A stretch of 64,000 nucleotides of DNA from Sipunculus nudus (taxonomy: Eukaryota > Annelida > Sipuncula > Golfingiida > Sipunculidae). Under the pieces are notes generated by a model. That model saw nothing but the letters and a program-made list of their open reading frames with translations. It was not told the DNA's origin and ran no database searches. The DNA lies in assembly GCA_026874595.1 (NCBI GenBank), contig CM049322.1, positions 47,837,840 through 47,901,839 of the forward strand, read 5' to 3'. Below are positions 22,862 through 33,850 of this stretch, one piece after another. The position numbers and the translations under genes were made by a program. The first letter of the stretch is position 1. Each line of letters starts with the position of its first letter.

Positions 22862-24503
22862 CGATAAAACACCACTGAAGTATTTGGATATGAGTGATAA
22901 ACAGTGAAAGTCAATATATATTATATATATATACACTTATTAAATCAACTGAATTACTGAAGCGTAACCTAAGACTAACATTTTACAGCTGATGATACGT
23001 AGATCCGAGCAAAGCCAATTACAGCAGGTGGTCAGGTATCATTGCTTAGTCACATATATGGCTTTAGTACATCAGGGAGTCTCCCTAGGGACACACAGGT
23101 GTATCGATTACAGATTAACCCCGCTTCAGATTACTCCCGCGAGTAACTTTAAAAAACATTCAAATCATAGCTAGGTGTATTGAAATCAATTTTATATTAT
23201 ACCCAGTGTCATTTGTATTCGGTTTCATCTTACCTGGTTTAATTTCAGATAACCCAGTAAAAACATTTTATAATTATTCACTCATTATTATTTCGATAAT
23301 CTTCTTCTGTATTTGTCACATTAGGTTTTGTTTTGCTTTATCCCGCGTTTGTATTTAATGCTTCATTTGATGCAGTGTATGATTAAATATCAATTCAATT
23401 ATCGAAATAATTAACATTTTGAGACTTTTCTAATTTTTCCGGTATTGATTCTCCTGTGTGTCTTTATTTTTTCCATACTTTACTCAACAAACCATGAGTT
23501 AAAAACCATATGAATTCATCACTGAATTTACTGAGCAAGGTGGTCACCCTAAACAATGAAATAAGAATCAGTCCACTAATAGGGGACATTTCTGATAACC
23601 GCGCGGGACAACTGTGGGGGGGGGGGGAGTACTTAAAAATGAGTTTAATTTGTAAACGGAATTTGCGGTAAACCCTGCGGTCAGCAGCTCTTACCATGTC
23701 GCCACCATGTATATAATATTGAAGCAAAACAAAATGCTTCATATATTCAGAATCATATAGTCATATAGTGTCATGTAGAGTCATATATAGAGTCATAGAG
23801 TGTCATAAACTCTAGTAACCGGAAGCCAGATGGCTTTAAAAGATACTACACGTATCATGTGGCTATATTCATCCTGAATAAACAGACATTGCTATCAGCA
23901 GACTAAGGACTCCTGTTTATAAACCTGAAAAAAAAGACTACACTAAGGAGTTCAGCCTGTCACTCCTAAAACATTTCTAATAACATTTAATTTCCGATTC
24001 TTTAATATAAAAATAGGACTCGAATAGGAAGATATCTGAAGCTGTAAATTATAGGTGAACTATTTTTGTTACCCGAAGGATCGAACACTTGATTAAACAT
24101 TTTTAAACGGGGTGCTAGTAAAAAAGTACACCATGGGTCGTGTTGAGACTTTATGCTACGTTGCTGCCCATAAATGAAAAGGAGCAAATTCTGGGGTCAG
24201 TAGAGATAATCATTCAAATATAATTTTAAAAAAAATTCATGAAACTTTCAATTTTTATCAATTCATATTGAATTTGCGATTTAAGCGAGTTGCCGTCCTT
24301 TGATAATAGGACAGACTGATAAGCTCTGACACGTGCTTCTGAAAAAGGTCTCGTTCACTTTCGTTTATAGTCAAACACTTCTTGTTTGTTGAACATTAAC
24401 GGTCCAGTATACCTTTGTGCTTTTTTTCCGTAAAATGCAAAATCGCACTCTCTCTCTCTCTCCCTCTCTCTCCATATATATTCTTCTTCTTCTTCTTCCT
24501 CTC

Positions 24504-24537
<34 letters not shown>

Positions 24538-25370
24538 AAGTGTTATATCACAATTTATTATTTTTTATTAGGTTTGGTAAATGATCTTTTTAAGGGTTAA
24601 ACGTAGTTCAAACTCAAGTGCCAAAGACATCTTTTTTTTCAAAGAAACACATGAACGTTATTTTAATTTGTATCTACTTCTCAACTACTGTTGTTATATG
24701 CTTGTTAAATGCTAAATTTGAAAATATAAATATTTTATTAATCTCCAAATAAAACGAAAACAGCTTAGTTTGAGTTTAAAAATATGTTGACATTTAATTT
24801 AAGGCTGGCATTGCATTATTAGGATCTTGGATTGATCATTAGAAAACACCAGAAGCATGGGGAACATGAATTTTGAAAAAAAAGTATACACTCACACTGA
24901 CTCTTAGTGAGTGAGAGTAATTCTAGTTTTCATGTAAGCAAATATTTGACGCATTGCAAGCTTTTGTCTGTATCATAATGCTGTAGATGATTTTATATTT
25001 TCAACGGCCAATAAATTCAAAGCCTGGTATTCTTTGAGGCACTGCAAGCTATTTGGTCACGTGGTAACACGTTCACTTGATTACAAATAGAATGCGGATA
25101 CTGAGGATCTTTTTGACATTACCGTTATAACGTATTCTACCTTGAAGAATTATACAACTTAAACCTGACTCAAAACATTCATCCTGACGGTTTGTAGGAT
25201 ATTTTTACAAATAAACAGGGGCAGGAACATTTTTCGGAAAAAAAATGTTTATTTTTCATTTCTGATTACCCTTATTGAATTAAAGCTCTTATTAAGCCCC
25301 AACTTTATACTCACTTCATCAACGTATTGATTATTTGATAAGCGTGTTGGTTTGACTTGTATCGAGTACC
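22862..25370. other. Anonymous stretch with simple repeats
   Basis: No gene found. It contains a G run at about 23,617-23,627, repeated GTCATATAG/GTCATATAGAG motifs at 23,758-23,805, and at 24,440-24,537 a cluster of (CT)n, (TTC)n and (ATT)n. The rest is AT-rich. Confidence 0.5.
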
Positions 25371-25592
25371 AACAGATGCATAGAGCAAAGGCTCAGGTTC
25401 GCCCCAACAATAAATATACAAAAATGACCTTCATGAATATTTATAAGACATAGTGGCCTGGACGTAGAAGCAGATCTGGCATCAAATGCATACAGCAGAG
25501 GCTTAGATTTGCAACAACCATTACTATACCAAAATGACCTTAATGAATATTCATTAGTTATTTTGACCTCGACGTAGAAGCATGTCTGGCAG
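25371..25592 (+). repeat. Two diverged tandem copies of a ~113-bp unit
   Basis: Unit 1 (25,371-25,479) and unit 2 (25,484-25,592) share ATGCATA-AGCA-AGGCT, CAA-AAT-A-TATAC-AAAATGACCTT, ATGAATATT and GACGTAGAAGCA--TCTGGCA. The long minus-strand open frame spanning both copies reads them in different phases and is therefore not coding. Confidence 0.8.
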
Positions 25593-26526
25593 GTGTTGCT
25601 TTGGAATGCGATATGAGCGCGACAGGGTGGCGTGACCACTAATAATGGTCATTAATGAGATTAGAAAGTCTGAGGCATCAGGAGCGCGGTGAGAGGGAGA
25701 GTGCTTCTGCCATAAACCATTTAGATTTTTCCCCTCACGTTTTTTTTCAGCAAACAAGTTCCATGCATTGTCTTTGGAAACTCTGGCTTAATGACGGCAT
25801 TTACGGGCACAGGTTTTTTGGGCATTTTCGTATATTTTGTCCTGTTTGATTACAAATATTTGATATTTCTGCTAAGGGGACATGGTTTATTTTTCCGTGA
25901 GGTAGTTATTGAATTGTTTTGAAAATGATGAAATAAATAACAAACTAGAAAGTAGTCAGGGAACAAATATACACCTCCGCCTGGTGTGTGCTACAAATGG
26001 AATATACCAATGAAAGCCCACAGCAGGCTAAGTCACGGGTCAACAACCTCATGGCTGCATCACAGGTCAGCTCTCTTGGTCTGCATGACTCTCACAGTTG
26101 CCCATGATAACACATTGCCCTGTCTTACACAAGCAAGGGTTCATATGAAAAAGGAAAATCTATCATCGTGATAAAGTTTGCTTCGAATGTTTAGTGCAAT
26201 ATTCTTATGGTGTTACAGCAATCCTCCACAAAGTTCTTCAAATTATCCTCATATCATTTTTGTTAATACTCTGATCCAACACCCCTGCCAACCTAATTTT
26301 TTTTGTGATTACTTCTAATTATATATTTTTGTTGCCCATTAGAAATTAGCTCTTATCAAAGGAAGTAATGTGGCGGTTTATTATGATTTAAATAATCATG
26401 AAATAAATAAATTTACTTTGCGACGCCGGGACGGTGTAGACCTGTCTAGAATGAGGTGCAACAATGATGGTATCAGTTCATGTGGCAACCTCTGTTTATC
26501 CATATAATGTCGGAGGGACGTATCTG
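25593..26526. other. Anonymous stretch
   Basis: No domain, RNA or repeat recognised. Short open frames at 25,655-25,849 and 25,986-26,171 carry no signal of coding. Confidence 0.5.
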
Positions 26527-26566
26527 TGACGTAACAAACATGTGACGTACAATATTCGTGACGTCA
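26527..26566 (+). promoter_or_regulatory. Three CRE/ATF-type motifs with exact 16-bp period
   Basis: TGACGTAA (26,527), TGACGTAC (26,543) and the full palindromic CRE TGACGTCA (26,559) follow one another at exactly 16-bp intervals. CREB/ATF bZIP factors bind TGACGTCA and its close variants. The sequence between the motifs is not conserved, so this is not just a 16-bp tandem repeat. A TATATAAC box occurs at about 26,739, but no transcript can be assigned. Confidence 0.4.
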
Positions 26567-27543
26567 TCACTACGGATCATCAAGTGGATGTAAATTAAGC
26601 CCGTCATCTTCGGTCTTCACTTATATGTCGAAAGACCGTATACCTGTTCAGTTATATAACCTTCCGAATTATTTATAAGGAATTCAAACACGGGAGAGTA
26701 TTACTTTGTTAGATGATGGCCACATTTGTCCCTTGGGTATATAACGGGAAAGTTTTAGTGCGTTATATAAAATTATCAGGTGGACAGGGATGGTGGAATG
26801 GAGTAAAGTTGTTAACGGACACACCAAACTTGTAACCCACCAACGTAAAGACGACATAAATATTGTTTATCTAGGGAATTATTTATATACAAGATCTTAT
26901 GGTCGACTGAAATTCTGACTTGAAAACGTTATGATAAGAATTTTTTTTTTCAATTTTAATATTTTACAAATTACTGGTCTTGAAAATTAGTAACAAAAGT
27001 GAAGACGGATTTTGCCCCGGGTGTTAATTTTCAAAATTGTGATTTTTATATAAGATATTTGAGTTTTAATGTTAAAAAATAAGTTCTTTTAATTTTAACT
27101 TTTTTTTATTTTTAAATTTTAATCTAAAATGCTTATCTCTAAAAAGCCTCCCCATAAAACTAATCATTTTAGATCACATGTTTACAACTCTTTATGATGG
27201 AAAGGGAATGTTTTGAAACGTAAATCTCTAAGAATTTTTATTTTAATTAAAATATATTAAACTAGTATTTCTTTACAAAATTCATTCAGTTTTTGGAAAA
27301 AAAAACCCCGAAGTTGAATAAACCAAATTGTAGAAAATAATTTAAATTGTCAGAATATGTACATGTCAAGTGGTCACAGATCAGCAGTTCAGGTAATATC
27401 AAGGAAAACCTGACACAATATGTATAGACAGATTCCCGCGATGGTCCTGAGACCTTAATAACGGTCACGGGCCTAAGCCCAGTATCGAATGACTCCAATC
27501 AAATCTTGCCACCCACAGCGTCTACCGACTGTTAACACTTAAC
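26567..27543. other. Anonymous AT-rich stretch
   Basis: CGGTCTT near 26,610 and AAGACCG at about 26,632 could form a small 7-bp hairpin. Otherwise no feature; homopolymeric T and A runs are common. Confidence 0.4.
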
Positions 27544-27992
27544 CTTTCAGCTCCTGCAGTAGCTGTCTGTGCTGTTCGGTGTCATGGGAAATAATAAGAG
27601 AGATTGTAAAAATGTCCCGAAAGTTCACGTAATAAAATAACAGGGTCAAATCATACTTGCACTTTCCAAAGATGTCAGGCTTTAAGTTTAGCATAAGTGG
27701 ATAGAAATGAATATTCTCAATTTTTGTTTTAACTGTTTTCCCTTTAATATATGTTGCTCCATAATCCTTATATCTGTCACACATCATTAAAAAGTTTGAA
27801 GCTGTATAAAGCATTCCATGGGAGCTGAATGGTGACATTGTTGCAACCATCATCTATAACATCATGGTTTTCCACACCAAGGTCTTAACCCCAATATATT
27901 CTTGCCGTTGGGATCAGTGAAGGTCGTCCTGGATGGTTTGTAATTGTTGAATTATGCCAACTGATGTCAATATGTTTGGCCTGAAATTGAAC
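27544..27992 (-). pseudogene. Coding-like remnant or exon of unknown family, frame-broken
   Basis: The minus strand has an acceptor-like ...TATATACTTTTAG then an open frame VQFQAKHIDISWHNSTITNH, one TAA after RIYWG, and then DLGVENHDVIDDGCNNVTIQ and LPWNALYSFKLFNDV. A second frame then runs MCDRYKDYGATYIKGKTVKT and on to EQHRQLLQELKG, ending at AAAG/GTTAAGT, a plausible donor. The composition looks protein-like in both frames. The stop and the apparent one-base shift near 27,775 argue for a pseudogene or a degraded mobile-element ORF. I do not recognise the family. Confidence 0.25.
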
Positions 27993-29422
27993 CTAAAAGT
28001 ATATATAAATATAACAAAAAGGAACGTTCAAAATAATATAAAATGTAAATAGACATTAAAGGAATATAGGAAATTTATATAGGTGTATCTGACTGAAAAT
28101 ATCTTATCCGTCATAACCACATTTTGTCCAAAATTAACAATATTCATAATCTCAGATACAAAACGAAAATTTAAGATTCTTATTTCCATGATATATATGT
28201 GAACAATAGGGTGCACTCTCTTTAATGAATATGAGCGTTATCGCATAATGAAAAACTATTAATAATTTAATGGACTGAGTTTGATGGTAAGGGGGCGTGT
28301 CTCGGCAAAGTTCAAAGTGGAATAATTTTTTTTACCACGTCCAGATCCACAAATTATTATTGCAATTATAATGCTAGGTATAATGCAGGAGTTATAATCA
28401 GGAAGAACGCTGCACCACAACTCCCGGAATCAACAATATAACAATTAGATCCCTTGTCGGTGTTCGTCCTCCATAATCCGCCATAATACACCCTTTTGTT
28501 TAATAACGACCTTGTTTCATCATGTGCGTGCGTTGGCATTCTGCATGTGCATCCATAAAACAAGGAACGCATTGAAACGATGTGAGAAGCGATCCAGGGG
28601 ATTTGTGAATGGAAAAAATAGTTCCCAGCAAGGGTCATCAGGGGGCAATTTACATATTTCACAGCAAATATCCTATAAACGGTAACTGTTAAACGTGTCA
28701 TTTATTTGCTCTCCGTTAAGTTACGGCTACTTTGCTTTACGATAATCGTATAAGTGTCAGAAATGTCAGCTTCCTGAGTGATGTCTTTGTGGTGTAAAAG
28801 ATTAATTTTGAAGGGGTTGATGGTTTAATATCTCCAACGATGTCCCAGCCGACGCTACACTTCGCGTCCCTTGATGTCTGACCTGTTCATTCTTGTAGCT
28901 TTGCGCGAGAACCCCCCTCCCCCACGGTGCATACTCCATATCGTTTTATATCTGAAAGAGAGAGCACTTGTTACGTCTCCATTTGAGATGGTAATCTCTG
29001 GTTTATTTGACACGACATAAAAGATACGAAGAACTCGGTCCACAAAAAGTGGTCCGCATACTCTCCAGGCAGCGCTTATACTCTTCAGTCATTCTATATC
29101 TCATTAACTGCAAACGGTGCTTTGTATAACAAGCTTCTCCGGGTTTCCCCACCAGGGCTGTCACAGACTAAAAAATGTTTTCAAATCATATAGTGCGTGG
29201 TATCGCATTGTGCATCAAATTTTAAGTTTTAAACCCAAAACATCTAGCTTTCGTTGGTCTAATTCTTGTCCTCCTCCAGCCCTGGTGTTTAAACCACAAA
29301 AAAACGTGCTAAACAAAGCTTTGGTTAAAGTAATTTTGAACGGCTGCAGTGTATAACCGCAAAGTGTGTATTCCAAAATTTTCACCCGAGACGTTGACCC
29401 GAGAGTGTAATTTCTCTAAGGT
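27993..29422. other. Anonymous stretch, intron-like to about 28,250
   Basis: AT-rich to 28,260, then more balanced composition. A minus-strand open frame of 111 codons at 28,366-28,701 has no recognisable motif. A weak CTCF-like TCATCAGGGGGCAA lies at 28,637-28,650. Confidence 0.4.
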
Positions 29423-29436
29423 CCACCAGGGGGCGC
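29423..29436 (+). promoter_or_regulatory. Full-consensus CTCF core motif
   Basis: CCACCAGGGGGCGC matches every preferred base of the bilaterian CTCF core CCASYAGRKGGCRS. About 0.03 matches to that degenerate motif are expected by chance in 64 kb on two strands, assuming equal base use, and fewer in AT-rich DNA. CTCF is an architectural zinc-finger protein of bilaterians; occupancy here is inferred from sequence only. Confidence 0.5.
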
Positions 29437-30575
29437 TCTTTTCGTGAAAATGTTATTTTCCTCCACGCTTTGTGCACCAACATACATCATATTGACCTAC
29501 ATCAAATCAGTTTGATGTCCACGTGTCTTGTAAAAGTGTTAAACACCTCAACACTAAAACAAAGAACCAAGTACCAATATTGATCAATTCTGTCAAGAGT
29601 TCGTGCGTTATTAGTTTCGTGGAAAAAAACGGAGAGCTTTGCACGCTCCAGACCCGGTGTAAATAACGAAGGAACGTGATGGCTTTTTTGTGTCAACAAA
29701 TCCCCTGAGGAGATAAGTCCAGCAGACTCTCACGTCCTGTCCCGGGGGGGCTTTGAAACGTTATGATTGATACATCTGGTCCTGAATGTTATCTCGGCTT
29801 CGTTTGTTCCTCGGCATGATGTATTATGGCGACCTTTGTATCGCTAACGCTTGTGTCATCAGCACTTTAAGTTTCTTCGCGGATGAGCACGATTTCGAGA
29901 ACAAACCCCTCTCCGATTTGATATTATAAACAAGGACAGTTTGACGTCTCTAAGAGGGTTCTATAGATGGATCGTTCCGAATGGAGGTAATTAATGCCAT
30001 GGAGATGTTACAGCCGAGCCAGAGAAATGACCAAGAAGCGGAGGACACTTAACGGCACTTTAAGATGTCCTAAATGGATGTTTTCCGTCCAGAACCGGCC
30101 TGCAAGATTCTGACGGAGAACATCTAAGTTCCTTCAGAATAATTCATCTATGTTCTGAGCGAACCTTATAATAATTGAGCAAGAATTCCTTGTTTTCAGT
30201 GTTGAATCTTATGTTATGACACTTCGTGCAACGGACTTACAGACGGACTTTTGTTACATATATTAATAGTACAAACTGGCGGAATGGTCTATTGTTTAAT
30301 GTATTCAACATACTGATGTCAGATACAGAGATTGATTATGATATTAATGGCAATGATAATAATTAAGTGAATATTACGTACTCTTTACACCCTGGTAAAC
30401 TCTGAAACACGTGTATCAATAATATACATCGAATATTAAAAAGAAAACGAGCCGTTTTTAGTCGTCTTCCATCCCTCCCTGGTTACCCTCAAGAGAGCAA
30501 TAACAGGCATAGCTCGAATAAGCTAGCTATCTTGAAGATCCACAGTAACTGTGAGGTGTAAATCCATTACCTGGG
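29437..30575. other. Balanced-composition non-coding stretch
   Basis: Less AT-rich than the surroundings, few repeats, and a GAGGTAATTAATGCC homeodomain-type sequence at 29,984-29,998. It has the look of conserved regulatory DNA, but conservation cannot be judged from one sequence. Confidence 0.3.
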
Positions 30576-31080
30576 GCTATTAATCTGACCAAAGGTCCGT
30601 TTCGGAGAATTAGCCATATTGGAGAGCTAGCGCAAACAAAGACAGAACAGATAACTACAATAGGAGATCGCTGGAGTGTATCACTTGGAAATAAGGTATT
30701 GTTATGGGATAAATATTAGGTGCAAATGAATCACTTGTGATTAATATTGTGCCCAAAGACCAGTTTATTATTATTTTTTTTTAATATTCGAAATCTAGTG
30801 CGAACAGGAATTGGGTGTGCGAACTTGAAAATAAAAAAAAGGGTTTGGTGCAAATGTTTCAATTATGACTAATATTGTGCCCAAAGACCAGTTTATGAGT
30901 AAAAGCCGTACTGGAGATCTGGCGCAAAAAAGGGAGGAACCGAGCCATGAAAAGGGGTTAGCTATGAAGTGTACGGCCTTTGATTTACAGTAGATCGACT
31001 GGTTGGAGAAATACGAAATAGGTCTAAATAAATAGCAGGTGAAAATATGTCACATATGACTAATATTGACCAGGCAGAGT
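30576..31080 (+). repeat. Degenerate tandem repeat, 130-165-bp units
   Basis: Blocks recur in order: CCAAAG(G/A)CC at about 30,590, 30,752 and 30,879; (A/C)T(A/C)TTGGAGA-CT-GCGCAAA at about 30,615-30,635 and 30,909-30,925; GGTGCAAATG at about 30,719 and 30,847; and GACTAATATTG three times. The last partial unit (AAATAGCAGGTGAAAATATG, 31,030) resembles 413-451 at the window start. Confidence 0.6.
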
Positions 31081-32948
31081 AAAACTTACACATAGGACAA
31101 ATCAGTCGAGCTTTTCCCTGTAAATCGCTGCGCTTTTCTTCCACAATAAAGTCAAACTGAAGTTATAAACTATGTCCGATTTTGCTGCCGAGATCGCTCA
31201 CGTGGTGGTCCGTCCAATTTTGGTTGTTGGCCTACATTTAACACCTTTCGTTTGATACAAGAGTATGGGGGTGGAGCAGGGGTTCATTACCCTTGCACAG
31301 ACAAACAAATGTGCTGGAGTGTTCGTAGACTTGTTATCTACCTTTTGCATGCTGAGTTCTATGGTCGAAAACGTTGCATTACGCGAAGTCTGACGTTATT
31401 TTTCGGGACCATGCGTATATCATCAAATTTTCCAGCTTTATCATTTTTGCGCCAGCACTAAATCTGCCCATGAATGGAGTAATTATGCTGAAAGTTAGAA
31501 ATTAGTAGAAGACGCTGTTTTTAAAAGCCTGGCTTTTAGATGTGTTCCTGAAGCTAGCAATTACTTTCATTAGTCAGAGACACACATGAAAAGCACATTA
31601 ATGACCAGATGAATACTTTGTACCAAGGAAGCGAGAAAACAGTCAAAGCCTTTTATTGAATCTTCATGAGTTGAACGTCCGGGGAGCTAAAACGAGTTTA
31701 ACCAATCAGTATGTAAACCTCATAATGATAGACCTTGAATGCGAACCCACGCTGCCTCGGTGTTGCTTACAACGTTACGTACAGGACAACCTTGTCCAGA
31801 AGAATGAAGGTTTTGTCAGATGTAAATGCTTAAAGTGGAAGTGGGCAGTGCAGGTGGCGAACGGTACACCGGAGAATTAGTTAAACACAATTATCTTCCT
31901 CTCGTTCACTCACTCTGACGGCCTAGAGTGGACCACAATGAATACTATCTGACCTCTTGACCTTCTGATTATCAAAGCCTGGCAGCCCTGAGGAGAGCTG
32001 GTTTGAACGAAAGGGACTAGCAGTCCCATATCACTTATTGCTATGGCAAGGTCGCCTGTACCTTGCCTTTTTATACCTTCGCCGGGAGTCATGTTCACAC
32101 ATGTGCCCGTTGGTTCTACAATTAGTTGGGCAGTTTATTTGTTTGTCTGTTAGCAACCTTAGTTATTAAAGGGTTTTAATGGAAATTTGTGGAGGCTAAT
32201 TATAACACCCAAGGGGCAATCCTTTAAATATTGTTTTATTAATACAAGATTATATATCATAGTGATACAAGATTTTGCCTTTGTCCCGAGAAGGCGTCGC
32301 CAATTCATTGATATTAGGGCCATTGTTTGTTCTTTAGCTCATCGGGGAAACTCGTCTTTCTGAAGCGTGACAAATTATTTAACAGGGATGTTTGTGAATG
32401 AACCCTGGCGAGGGTTTCCATTTAGAATACGGCTACACACATTAAGTTTCAAGTATGGTTTGTATAATAAAGAAATGAATGATTCACTTAAGAAAAGGAT
32501 GGCCGTGTGCACCTGCCTCGGAATGCAAACCTCGTTATAGAATAATGTTGTATTCAATAAGCATACGTACGTGTATGTAAACAAACGTGTTTTTTCCCTT
32601 GGACTTTGACAAAGTTTTGATTGTGCATTTTGACATTTATTCTTTTTATTTTTTTTATATTTTTATTTAACAACAACATCAATACAACCAGACACCTTTA
32701 CATAAAAATACATGGAAAAAACAGAAATCACAGGGCAAACCTCTATTACAATAACTGTACCTGTTCATCAAATGATTATGAATCATCTTTTTCTCTCTAA
32801 ACAAGGCATGTTAATTGAATTCCACAGCTTTATCAATCTTTGAATATTTTTCTGGTTTAAAGATATTTCCATGCATTCTAAACACTTCGTATGTTGTAAA
32901 TAATTCACAAATTTTGCATAGTCTGGTTTTATCATAGCAATTCTACTT
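31081..32948. other. Anonymous stretch, no gene recognised
   Basis: Open frames at 31,252-31,461, 31,656-31,880, 31,910-32,098 and 32,375-32,584 lack any domain resemblance. 32,640-32,700 is T-rich followed by an A-rich segment, possibly the 3' end of a minus-strand element. Confidence 0.45.
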
Positions 32949-33074
32949 TTATATATAAAATATCAGGCATGGATGGCTAGCTTGGCAGTTTTGACATTTG
33001 ATACAAGTGGTTCCTACCTTCCCATTATCTCTAACTGGAAGACAATTTGTGCAGAAAGCTGGACGAGTGACCAT
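32949..33074 (-). other. Short Cys-rich open frame (41 residues), origin unknown
   Basis: The minus-strand frame starts MVTRPAFCTNCLPVRDNGKV, continues GTTCIKCQNCQ and SHPC, then stops. It has six cysteines in pairs (C-x2-C ... C-x2-C-x2-C ... C), an arrangement seen in small zinc-binding folds and in secreted peptides. There is no signal peptide at this ATG. It could be a fragment of a mobile-element protein, since the retrotransposon tail at 33.55-33.85 kb lies next to it. It is too short to be called a gene. Confidence 0.15.
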
Positions 33075-33544
33075 GAGTGAGATCAGCTCATGGCTGGGCT
33101 ACAGTGATTTTATTAATCTGTTAAATATTTCTTGACTAAATTTGTCTTAACTTCTACTATACGTTGAACATCATATAAAAAAACTGTTCTGGTAGCCTCT
33201 CACGTTAAGCACTCGGCCAAAGTATAATGGCATCCATAAGGGAACAGCTTTCTACACCAAGGAGAACATAGGTCAAAGCGGTAGTAAAATGTAGTACGAA
33301 TTCTTAATAACCCTCTAACACCCCCCCCCCCCCCCCCCACCCCCACCCGCGCCCCGAGAAAAGGTACAAGAATTAACAGGACCGAACGATCAGGAAGAAA
33401 AATTCGGATTTGACTGACATTGTCTTTGATAACAACCTAAAACACCCAATCCTTTCAATGTGTCATAAAGTAAAACTGCCGCCTACAGTCAAACCTTACG
33501 ATTAAAAAGATGTTAGAATCTTGATAAATATTATTAGTTAAATT
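33075..33544. other. Anonymous stretch with a C run
   Basis: The minus strand at 33,205-33,232 reads TTTGGCCGAGTGCTTAACGTG, like the A box of Leu/Ser-type tRNAs, but no convincing B box follows. A C run of about 19 sits at 33,320-33,338. Confidence 0.35.
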
Positions 33545-33850
33545 AATCCTGGCTGTGCAACATCAACATTAAAAAGCCGTCTTAAAGAATTTTTCTTCCA
33601 CTTAAGAACCACATTCATTGTATTTGAGTTTTGTAAACATATGTGTTTATTATTTTGTTTTCTCTACCCTATAATGGCTATTCTTAAATTTCCTACTGCA
33701 CTGTGTCTGTGTCATATATATTTAATGTTAATATTGAGAAGACATATACCCTATGGGTTAGTCTTCTTTGTCATAGGTACAACTTTATATATAAATTAAA
33801 TACTTAATGTGTACTGTACTTTTTCTTGTGGCAATAAAATTAATTAGACC
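33545..33850 (+). pseudogene. 3' end of a non-LTR retrotransposon (end of ORF2 plus 3' UTR)
   Basis: A frame reads ATSTLKSRLKEFFFHLRTTF, like the terminal S-x-x-x-F-K-x-x-L-K-T-x-L-F signature of CR1/Jockey-type ORF2. T-rich sequence with TGGCAATAAAATTAATTA at the end (about 33,827-33,845) resembles the 3' terminus of such elements. The upstream body is absent. It is a short match, hence moderate confidence. Confidence 0.45.

Noticed and set aside
25331-25639. 102-codon minus-strand frame
   Set aside because: It crosses two tandem copies of a 113-bp repeat in different phases, so it cannot be one conserved protein.
33180-33235. Minus-strand tRNA-Leu/Ser-like A box
   Set aside because: No acceptable B box or cloverleaf could be drawn.
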